Shown in pieces: positions 18,040 through 24,708 of a stretch of DNA of 64,000 bases. Position 1 is the first letter of the stretch, and every line of letters starts with the position of its first letter. The notes beneath the pieces were generated by a model. The model was not told where the DNA came from and did no database searches. It saw only the letters and a list, made by a program, of their open reading frames with translations. The translations under genes were made by a program, and so were the position numbers. The stretch covers positions 3,844,001 through 3,908,000 of the forward strand of contig NZ_CP048602.1 in NCBI RefSeq assembly GCF_012427705.1, given 5' to 3'. The DNA is from Vreelandella piezotolerans. GTDB lineage: Bacteria; Pseudomonadota; Gammaproteobacteria; Pseudomonadales; Halomonadaceae.

Positions 18040-18505
18040 GGTTCACCTCAGCGTAGCGTATTACATTTTTGAGGTGTCCACTGTTACTGGGCAGGATCAA
18101 AGACCGTACGCACCGTCAGTTTGGGGTCGGCTTTGGGATGGATCATTCCATAAAGCTTCGCTACCACCTGATCTTCGTCAGCCAGCAAGGGGTAGTTCAG
18201 GGCCGTGCCCTGAGTCTGTTCAATATCCCCCAGCCAGTCGTGGTGAGAGCTGAGGGGATCCACCGAAACCCCAACCAGTTTGGCACCCCGCTTGGTGAAT
18301 TCGTTCTTTCGCTTGGCAAACGCGCCCAGTTCTGTGGTGCATACTGGCGTAAAATCAGCGGGGTGCGAGAACAGAACCGCCCAGCTGTCGTCAAGCCATT
18401 GGTGAAAGTTGACCGTGCCTTGTGTGGATTCGATCGTGAAGTTTGGTGCTGTCTCGCCCAGTTGTAGCGCCATGGAAATGTCCTCATGTCATTCATTGAG
18501 TAGCC

Positions 18506-18536
18506 ACCATAACTTTGAAGTCAACTTTAAGGTCAA
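18506..18536 (-). promoter_or_regulatory. MerR-type promoter for the peroxiredoxin gene
   Basis: Read leftward: TTGACC (18536-18531) and TATGGT (18511-18506) with exactly 19 bp between, and the dyad CCTTAAAG-N4-CTTCAAAG in the same phase as in the promoter at 7146-7176. It lies 33 bp before the peroxiredoxin start and back to back with the promoter at 18592. Confidence 0.65.
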
Positions 18537-18591
18537 GCCTGATGTGTAATATTTGCAATTCGATAGGAGACAAATAATTTGTCAATAAAGG

Positions 18592-18622
18592 TTGACCTTA
18601 AAGCAGCTGTAAGCCTTAAAAT
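18592..18622 (+). promoter_or_regulatory. MerR-type promoter for the second ccdA
   Basis: TTGACC (18592-18597), 19-bp spacer, TAAAAT (18617-18622). The spacer starts with CCTTAAAG as in the other two sites; the second half-site (TGTAAGCC) is weaker. It points to the leader peptide and ccdA downstream. Confidence 0.65.
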
Positions 18623-18661
18623 TCTTACGGCGTTAAAATGGATATGATAGGAGGTAGCACC

Positions 18662-18706
18662 ATGGGATTGGTATCAATACCCTTGTTGGCCGTCTCCATA
18701 ACTTAA
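18662..18706 (+). CDS. Possible 14-aa leader peptide before ccdA
   Basis: A strong ribosome site (GGAGG at 18650-18654) precedes ATG at 18662, giving MGLVSIPLLAVSIT and a TAA that ends 14 bp before the TTG start of ccdA. The ccdA start itself has no clear ribosome site, so coupling to this short frame is plausible. It might instead be the start of ccdA lost by a frameshift or a chance frame. Confidence 0.35.
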   Translation: MGLVSIPLLAVSIT

Positions 18707-18720
18707 GTTGCGATAACACA

Positions 18721-19443
18721 TTGGAATCTCTCTCTTCCATCGGCTTGGTCGGCGCCTTTATCGGCGGATTGGTCTCCTTCTTCTCGCCCTGCACGCTGCC
18801 CCTGTTACCGGCCTACCTGTCGGTGGTCACAGGCGGTAGTGCCGGTAAAGCCGACAGGCGGTTAGAGGCATTGACCCTCAGTGCCTTCTTCGTCTTCGGC
18901 TTCAGCATCGTGTTCATCCTACTCGGGCTCGGCGCCAGTAGTATCGGGCAACTGATGCGAGGGTATCGCCAAGAATTCAACTGGGTTGCCGGCTCGGCGG
19001 TGATCGTGCTGGGCCTCTTCATGACCGGCGTGTTCCGATTGCCGCTTTTCCAGCGTACCTTTCAGTTCACCCCCAATGTCCAGGGTGGCTCTCCGCTTTC
19101 GGCTACTGTGTTCGGGGTATCTTTTGCCATCGGCTGGACGCCCTGTATCGGCCCCATCCTGGGCGCCATCTTGATGGCCACGTCCAATGCTGCTAGTGCC
19201 CAGGCTGGAATGATATATCTCAGTGCCTACTCGGCTGGCCTAGCGCTACCTTTTCTTGCCAGCACTTTACTGATTAACCGATTCGCTCTGCATCGGCAAA
19301 GCCTAGGAAGGTGGAGCGCCTATGCTCGCCCCGTGGCGGGCACGGTTGTGATCCTGATGGGCATCGCCATCGTCTCGGGTACCATGACGCGGCTTTCCAG
19401 TATCATGGTCGACCTTTTTCCCTCCCTGGCGACCCTGGGGTAG
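18721..19443 (+). CDS. ccdA: CcdA-type thiol-reduction membrane protein, second copy
   Basis: 240 residues with six hydrophobic segments and the paired cysteines in FFSPCTLPLLPAYLS and GWTPCIGPILGA. A TTG at 18721 is taken as start because the product from there matches the usual CcdA N-terminus; upstream in-frame codons give no standard start. It is paralogous to the protein at 4550-5293 but clearly different in sequence. It stands alone behind a MerR-type promoter, divergent from the peroxiredoxin, so both may answer to thiol or metal stress. Confidence 0.88.
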   Translation: MESLSSIGLVGAFIGGLVSFFSPCTLPLLPAYLSVVTGGSAGKADRRLEALTLSAFFVFGFSIVFILLGLGASSIGQLMRGYRQEFNWVAGSAVIVLGLFMTGVFRLPLFQRTFQFTPNVQGGSPLSATVFGVSFAIGWTPCIGPILGAILMATSNAASAQAGMIYLSAYSAGLALPFLASTLLINRFALHRQSLGRWSAYARPVAGTVVILMGIAIVSGTMTRLSSIMVDLFPSLATLG

Positions 19444-19864
19444 CCAGGCCGTCAGAGAAGTAGATATTAATTTTCATACTGACTCCTTAGGAAGCTTATT
19501 AGGCTGAGCTAGTCTCCTAAAAGGAGATTATTTTTTATAAAGCTTAGAACTTGATTCCTCTCATTATTAATTTAGTTTTCTCACCTACTTACTTTAATTA
19601 GGGGCTTCGTGGCGAGCTAACTTCCAGGCGCAGCGAATGCTGCAGTATTTTTTGAAAAACATTTACTATAGTAGGCCTTCCTGAATCTTAACTGAATAAT
19701 TAAAAATTATTGGCAAGTAGCGCACAGCTACCTTTTTAACTTTATATTTCGTGAGTAGTTACCTGATTACCTTTCCTTGATTTTTCTTTTAGGTTGTTCT
19801 AGCTTTATTATGCCAAGCAAGAGCTATGGTGAATAAAATCTGATTTAATAAATGGAGAATCGAG
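19444..19864. other. AT-rich intergenic region
   Basis: 420 bases with no gene. A short hairpin (TCTCC 19513-19517, GGAGA 19523-19527) followed by a T-rich run could end ccdA transcription. The rest is markedly AT-rich and must contain the promoter of the copper-storage gene, but no clear -35/-10 pair stands out. Confidence 0.5.
19513..19536 (+). terminator. Possible weak terminator after ccdA
   Basis: Five-base stem TCTCC/GGAGA with a five-base loop, followed by TTATTTTTT. Short stem, so only moderately convincing. Confidence 0.4.
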
Positions 19865-20194
19865 ATGGATTTTGGAAAATATGAGAATTGCATTGAAGCT
19901 TGTCACGTATGTGCAGCGTATTGTGACAAGTGTGCAACTGAGTGCCTAAAAGAAGACGACGTAAAAATGATGGCGGAATGTATTCGCCTTAACATGCAAT
20001 GTGCTCAAATTTGCCGGTTAGCCGCTTCATTCATGGCACAAGAAAGCGAGTTTGCGCACGAGATCTGCCGTCTATGTGCCGACATTTGTAAAAAGTGTGG
20101 TGATGAGTGTGCAAAACATGATGCAACCCATTGTCAAGAGTGTGCTCAATCTTGTCATCGCTGCGCTGAAGAATGTGCCGCAATGGCCAGCTAA
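19865..20194 (+). CDS. Cytosolic four-helix-bundle copper storage protein (Csp3-like, DUF326)
   Basis: 109 residues without a signal peptide and with about 19 cysteines arranged as repeated CxxxC/CxxC pairs along predicted helices (CHVCAAYCDKCATEC, CRLCADICKKCGDEC, CQECAQSCHRCAEEC). This is the pattern of Csp proteins, whose bundle core binds many Cu(I) ions through Cys. The lack of a signal suggests the cytosolic Csp3 type. A GGAGA ribosome site precedes the ATG. It complements the export and periplasmic oxidation systems in the window. Confidence 0.9.
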   Translation: MDFGKYENCIEACHVCAAYCDKCATECLKEDDVKMMAECIRLNMQCAQICRLAASFMAQESEFAHEICRLCADICKKCGDECAKHDATHCQECAQSCHRCAEECAAMAS

Positions 20195-20340
20195 GCTTCA
20201 AACCAGCCGGGGCAAGCGCTCCGGCTCGACGTGAACTTCTATGGAGAAATTCATTTGCTTTAACTCAGGCTTTCAAATTATTGAGGTAATTATTTTGAAA
20301 TAAACTCTAGTAGAAGCAAGCCTACTGCGAGCCTCTTTTA

Positions 20341-20710
20341 AGGAAACACTGCATAAATACGACCGTTGCTGCCTAAGTGCCACCGGCAGGGCAAAATACA
20401 GTTTTCCACTACCCGCCAGAGTTCTCGATGAAACAGATCTCGTTTGCTCAGGCTGAGCACCAGAACAATAAGAAGGTCACCCGCCGGGAACGGTTCCTGG
20501 GACAGATGTTGCGGATCTACTTCCTTCAGCAATGGTATGCACTGGTCGACGAAGCGCTTGAAGATGCCATCTATGACAGCCAGGCCATGCGCGACTTCAT
20601 CTGTATCGATTTGGTCATCAAAAGTGTTCCCGACGCGACTGATCTTTCTTATTCAGTTTAGTGACAGTGGTATTGTGGGTCGCCTGTTCGATCAGGCCCC
20701 ACATGAAGTG
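20341..20710 (+). pseudogene. IS5-family transposase remnant with internal deletion
   Basis: From ATG 20431 the frame reads MKQISFAQAEHQNNKKVTRR, then after GQ jumps to MLRIYFLQQWYALVDEALED, which in IS5-type transposases lie about 40 residues apart; the protein then breaks off near 20661. The segment GGAAACACTGCATAAATA at 20341 resembles an IS5-type terminal repeat. The element is an internally deleted, non-functional relic downstream of the porin gene. Confidence 0.7.
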
Positions 20711-20720
20711 ACGAAGAACC

Positions 20721-20748
20721 ATAAAAAAGCTTGGGCATACGCCCAAGC
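20721..20748 (-). terminator. Rho-independent terminator of the porin gene
   Basis: On the minus strand GCTTGGGC-GTAT-GCCCAAGC followed by TTTTTTAT, 42 bp after the porin stop. Eight-base GC-rich stem with a T run: a convincing terminator. Confidence 0.85.
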
Positions 20749-21548
20749 AATCGATCAAAACAGCTTCTCTGCTATGCTACTAACTCACCCTAGAAACTAT
20801 ACTGGGCAGCCACCATCACACGGCTCGCATCTTCTTCACGGCCATCGGCCAACTCCGTTTCGAAATAGCCGTACTCAATTCCGTACATCAAGCGTTCGTT
20901 GGGAGTCCATATCAGATTAAGAAATGTATTCTTGTTCTTTCTACCTGCATTCCCACCTACGGTAGGGTCGCCCAATTCGACATCGGTATAGCCATGGGAC
21001 GCGTTCAGTGAATACTGTGGTGATATTTGATAAGAAAGACCAAGGGCTCCGCCATCGCCAGATAGCGTTTGCAGCTTACCGTTGGTATCGACGTAGGCAT
21101 CGGCACCGTTGAAGTAATCGCCAGACAGATAGAGGTAACTGTTCGCCCCCTCGCTGGCGTTCACGATCGCTCTCAAGGTCACCGGTCCGGCATGGTAGGC
21201 ACCTGCGGCGAAGGCCCCATAGCCCATTTCCGTATCCTTTTCGCTTCCGGTATCGTACTTCAGCTGCCGGGCGATGCCGGCGATTGAGTAGGAAAAGTCA
21301 CCCATACTATCTTCATAGCGCAGGCTCAACGCGGGCATCGATGATACGGCATCGTCATTATCCGGTAGCAAATCATCTTCTGGCACTGAGCCATCTATAT
21401 TCTCAGCCAATTGAGCTTGAGGGTCTTCCGCGGCTATCGAGAATCCTCCCATGGTGTAGCGCAACTGGGCTAGGCGCGACCCATAGCCTGATCCTGCCCA
21501 GTAACAGTGGACACCTCAAAAATGTAATACGCTACGCTGAGGTGAACC

Positions 21549-21851
21549 ATGGCAAGATCGACAACATCAATGAAGAAAAAATCCTATACCCGTTACTCAG
21601 ATACCTACCGTCAAGAAGCGTTAGCACTCGCTGATCGCATTGGCGTTGCAGCAGCGGCTCGTGAACTGGGAATACACGCGAGTCAGCTCTATCAATGGCG
21701 CTCTAAAGCACAGCTGCAGCAAGACACATCTGAACGAGAGCGGTCGTTAGCAGAAGAAAACGCTCGCTTGAAGCGCCAATTAGCCGAAGCAAATGAAGAG
21801 CTGGCCATCACAAAAAAAGCCGCGGTGTACTTTGCGAAGAGCCTGAAGTGA
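21549..21851 (+). CDS. IS3-family OrfA (copy C)
   Basis: 100 residues, same protein as copies A and B, with helix-turn-helix and coiled-coil helix; the A7 slippery run lies at 21812-21818. Confidence 0.92.
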   Translation: MARSTTSMKKKSYTRYSDTYRQEALALADRIGVAAAARELGIHASQLYQWRSKAQLQQDTSERERSLAEENARLKRQLAEANEELAITKKAAVYFAKSLK

Positions 21852-22714
21852 AGTACGCCTTTATCCATCGTCATCGTCAGGCTTTCAGCGTTCAACGGAT
21901 GTGCCATGTTGTTGGGGTCGCTCGAAGCGGCTACTACGCTTGGCGGCAACGCGAGGGTGCATCGTCTCCAAAACGCAGCCAGCAGGCCATTCTCGATCAG
22001 CGTGTGGCTGAGGCTTTTCACCAGCGTAAAGGCCGCTCAGGCGCCCCGAGATTAGCTCTAGACCTGCAAGATGATGGCATGCCGATCAACCGTAAGACGG
22101 TGGCTGCCAGCTTACAGCGTCAAGGCTTGCGCGCTAAAGCAGCCCGCAAGTTTAAGGCCACCACGAACTCTCGGCATTCGCTGCCAGTGGCGCCGAATCT
22201 ACTAGAGCAAAACTTCATGGCATCAGCCCCCAATCAAAAGTGGGCAGGTGACATCACCTATTTAGCGACGGGCGAAGGCTGGCTTTACCTAGCCGTGCTC
22301 ATTGATCTTTACTCTCGGAAAGTGGTCGGTTGGGCAATGAGTGAGCGTATGACAGCCGATCTTGTCTGTGACGCGCTTCAGATGGCGCTATGGAAACGGA
22401 AAATGCCCAAAGGCGTGATAGTTCACTCTGACCGAGGTAGTCAGTACTGTTCCACGCTTTACCAATCGCTGCTTACCCGTCATGAGCTTAGGTGCAGCAT
22501 GAGCGCTAAAGGCAACTGCTATGATAACGCGTGTGCCGAAAGCTTCTTTCACAGTCTCAAGGTGGAAGCGATCCACGGAGAGCCATTTAAAGCGCGGGAT
22601 ACGATGAAGCGCCAGGTGTTTGAATACATCGAACTGGACTACAACAAGCAACGGCGGCACAGTGCTATTGGGATGATTAGCCCAGAGGCATTTGAAGCCC
22701 GAATGATCGCTTAA
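21848..22714 (+). CDS. IS3-family OrfB, DDE transposase (copy C)
   Basis: 288 residues, same protein as copies A and B, GTG start overlapping the orfA stop, intact DDE residues. Confidence 0.95.
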   Translation: MKYAFIHRHRQAFSVQRMCHVVGVARSGYYAWRQREGASSPKRSQQAILDQRVAEAFHQRKGRSGAPRLALDLQDDGMPINRKTVAASLQRQGLRAKAARKFKATTNSRHSLPVAPNLLEQNFMASAPNQKWAGDITYLATGEGWLYLAVLIDLYSRKVVGWAMSERMTADLVCDALQMALWKRKMPKGVIVHSDRGSQYCSTLYQSLLTRHELRCSMSAKGNCYDNACAESFFHSLKVEAIHGEPFKARDTMKRQVFEYIELDYNKQRRHSAIGMISPEAFEARMIA

Positions 22715-23331
22715 ACCAGTGTCCACTGTTGCTGGGTAAGATCAGCCATTGCTTCCCGCCGTGCCGAGGAAATCCAGTGTGGGCGTGGCGGCGACGAAGG
22801 TGGTGTAATTCGACCAGGTTTGCCCTGCCAGAATGCCATTCCAGGACCCATAGGCATGCCGTAGTCTGAAGCGCGTATTATCATCGTTGTAGGACCAGAA
22901 ATCCCCTTCGATAACGGTGTCTAGCGTGCCCCCCTCGACAGGCGTACTGGTCCGAAAGCCGATACGGCTTTGTGTCGCGGTGACTTGAAACTGATCCCCG
23001 ACACCCCTCTCATCTTCCGATCCTGCGACTTCAGCAAAGTAACCTTCGTTAGCTGATCCGGCATCCCGATCGAAGTTGTAAGCCATGTTCAGCCTGGCGT
23101 AGCCATAAAGCCCCACGGTGGTCTCTCCCACTTGGGTTTCCAGGGCCGAAACATACGTCGAGCCGATTGCCAAGGCCATAACCGTCATGCTGACCAAGGG
23201 AATCTTCTTGTTATTCCACATGATGACACCTCTTTATGAATTGTCTTGTTTTTACGCCGATTGCGGCACTATAAAGTTAGCGAAAACTCCTGAATTAAAG
23301 CTGAATTTGTTTGCCGAGATACTAGTTTTTC

Positions 23332-23360
23332 ATAAAAAAGGTCAGCTCATGGCTGACCTT
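23332..23360 (-). terminator. Rho-independent terminator of the 23388-23798 gene
   Basis: On the minus strand AAGGTCAGC-N5-GCTGACCTT followed by TTTTATG: nine-base stem and T run, 28 bp after the stop. Confidence 0.85.
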
Positions 23361-23387
23361 CTTAATTCATGTCAAGACTAAAGGATA

Positions 23388-23798
23388 TCAATAGGCGACA
23401 TGTAGTTCATAATAACGGTTATCATCACTGCCTCCCCTTGATCTTCCTGTTACCTCAAGCTGATAATTACCCGGTTGCAGCTGACGAACAAGTTCGAAGT
23501 GCCCCCGTGGGCTGGAAGCTTCTGCTACCTGCTGTCCCGCCTCATTATAAAGAACAGCTGAAATGCGGTTGCCAGTGCTGGTAAATCCTGGAAAGTGCTC
23601 ACTTGCTATCTTCAGCGTAGTCGCTTGTTGAATGTTGATATTGAAACGCTTTGATTGGCCTTGGGCCAGCAATTGTGTAGAAGAGACACCTCTTTCAAGG
23701 AGAGGCAGGTCTTGGGTGGTCGTGCCAAAGTTAGCCAATGCTGGCGTTGAAAAAATGCTAGCGACAAGCGCTCCAAAGAGAATTGATTTAACTTTCAT
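23388..23798 (-). CDS. Secreted PPC-like beta-sandwich protein
   Basis: 136 residues with a signal peptide (LFGALVASIFSTPALA) and a mature domain that reads like a bacterial pre-peptidase C-terminal (PPC) fold: GQSKRFNINIQQATTLKI, ISAVLYNEAGQQV and LQPGNYQLEVTG. Such domains are usually parts of secreted proteases; here it is alone. GGAGTAG precedes the ATG. Function unknown; its place between the porin and the cop operon may be chance. Confidence 0.65.
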   Translation of the reverse strand: MKVKSILFGALVASIFSTPALANFGTTTQDLPLLERGVSSTQLLAQGQSKRFNINIQQATTLKIASEHFPGFTSTGNRISAVLYNEAGQQVAEASSPRGHFELVRQLQPGNYQLEVTGRSRGGSDDNRYYELHVAY

Positions 23799-23877
23799 GA
23801 TAACTACTCCAGTGGTTGGTTACATGGTTATATTAGCTGTGATTTTTGAAATGAAGCTGAATTTAGTGGTTTATTAG

Positions 23878-23905
23878 CAAAAAAAAACGCCACCTTTCGG
23901 TGGCG
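23878..23905 (-). terminator. Rho-independent terminator of the copA-copB operon
   Basis: On the minus strand CGCCACC-GAAA-GGTGGCG followed by an uninterrupted run of T. Seven-base GC-rich stem with a GAAA loop, 24 bp after the copB stop. Confidence 0.9.
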
Positions 23906-23928
23906 CAAGTTATAGAGTGCTTAACGAT

Positions 23929-24699
23929 TTAAAACATTAACCTGACACCTGCCACCACGCCGGTATCTTCGGTATTATTCCCGCCAGCACGAGAAAGGTC
24001 AGCGGTATCGCCATACTCTTTTACCCAGTAAGCGCCCACGTAAGGCGCAAAGCGTCTGGTCACTTCGTAGCCCAGGCGCATGCCGACACGCACTGAGTTA
24101 AGGCCCTCACCCACACCAAACTCCTCAACTTCACTGGCGGCCACGGCAATTTCGGTGCGCGGCTGTAGGTAGAGCCGCTGAGTCAGGCGCAGATCGTATT
24201 CGCCTTCAAAACTGGCGGCCACGTCGCCATCTTCACTCACTTGTAATGCCACGTCGGTTTCAATGCCGTAGGGCATTACGCCTTGCAGGCCGACAACCCC
24301 ATAGGTGCGTTCAGCGTGATCATCTGAGAAAACACCGCCTTGATAACCGATCCCCCCCTGTAACTCCCAAAAATCAGCCACTAAACGACTATAGAGTAGT
24401 TCCAAAGACTCAAACTCAGCATCTTCGCCGTCGCCCTGGACATTTTCGCCTTCTGACTTTAGGTAAATGCGGTTGATATCGCCGCCGTACCAGCCTTGAA
24501 AGTCCCATACCACGGCTTCTGGGCCTTTATCAGGCACGCTATATTCGAGCCGATCAAACAGTGCCATACCCATATTATGTTCCTCAGTGGGCGCTGGCCA
24601 ACTGTCTGGTGCCGCATAGCCATCTTCGGCTTGAGCGGTCGTGGCGGCGGCCATGCCAAGGGCGGCGCTGGCGAGGGTTAAGTAGCGCTTAATTTTCAT
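23929..24699 (-). CDS. copB: Copper resistance protein B, outer-membrane CopB/PcoB family
   Basis: 256 residues with a signal peptide (ASAALGMAAATTAQA) and a beta-barrel-like mature part ending in VRLMF. Family features include YGGDINRIYLKSEGE, the LLYSRLVADFWELQGG block and RFAPYVGAYWVKEYG. Unlike many CopB proteins it lacks a long Met/His-rich N-terminal segment, keeping only EEHNMGM. AGGAGG lies just before the ATG and 9 bp separate it from copA, with which it is co-transcribed. Role in outer-membrane copper handling follows from the family. Confidence 0.93.
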   Translation of the reverse strand: MKIKRYLTLASAALGMAAATTAQAEDGYAAPDSWPAPTEEHNMGMALFDRLEYSVPDKGPEAVVWDFQGWYGGDINRIYLKSEGENVQGDGEDAEFESLELLYSRLVADFWELQGGIGYQGGVFSDDHAERTYGVVGLQGVMPYGIETDVALQVSEDGDVAASFEGEYDLRLTQRLYLQPRTEIAVAASEVEEFGVGEGLNSVRVGMRLGYEVTRRFAPYVGAYWVKEYGDTADLSRAGGNNTEDTGVVAGVRLMF

Positions 24700-24708
24700 A
24701 CTGCCTCC

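Larger units (their letters stand above)
16844..18099 (-). mobile_element. IS3-family insertion sequence, copy B
   Basis: 1256 bp, the reverse orientation of copies A and C, with the same inverted ends (TGATCTTACCCAG at 16844, complement of TGATCCTGCCCAG ending at 18099) and an AAG direct duplication at 16841-16843 and 18100-18102. It interrupts the peroxiredoxin gene. Its two proteins are identical in sequence to those of the other copies. Confidence 0.95.
16579..18473 (-). pseudogene. 1-Cys peroxiredoxin (Prx6 type) interrupted by IS3 element
   Basis: The 5' part (18473-18100) encodes the AhpC/TSA fold with the peroxidatic Cys in HPADFTPVCTTELG; the 3' part (16840-16579) encodes the Prx6 C-terminal domain (YPPSTGRNVDEILRVLDSLQ to the end). 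Removing the 1256-bp element and one AAG copy gives one frame of 211 residues, the normal length, with no other Cys, hence 1-Cys type. The gene has a GAGGA ribosome site and its own MerR-type promoter at 18506-18536. In its present state it encodes no complete enzyme. Confidence 0.92.
21489..22744 (+). mobile_element. IS3-family insertion sequence, copy C
   Basis: 1256 bp, same orientation and ends as copy A, flanked by GCC at 21486-21488 and 22745-22747. It interrupts the porin gene. The encoded OrfA and OrfB are identical to those of copies A and B. Confidence 0.95.
20790..23221 (-). pseudogene. DcaP-like outer-membrane porin interrupted by IS3 element
   Basis: The 5' part (23221-22745) encodes a signal peptide and the first beta strands (GETTVGLYGYARLNMAYNFD); the 3' part (21485-20790) encodes the remaining strands and ends in the typical ...MVAAQYSF with a terminal Phe. 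Removing the element and one GCC copy restores 390 residues in one frame (junction AGSNG-YGSRL). The features fit trimeric porins of the DcaP/general-porin type. AGAGGTG precedes the start. Loss of this channel would reduce outer-membrane permeability, perhaps to metal. Confidence 0.88.
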
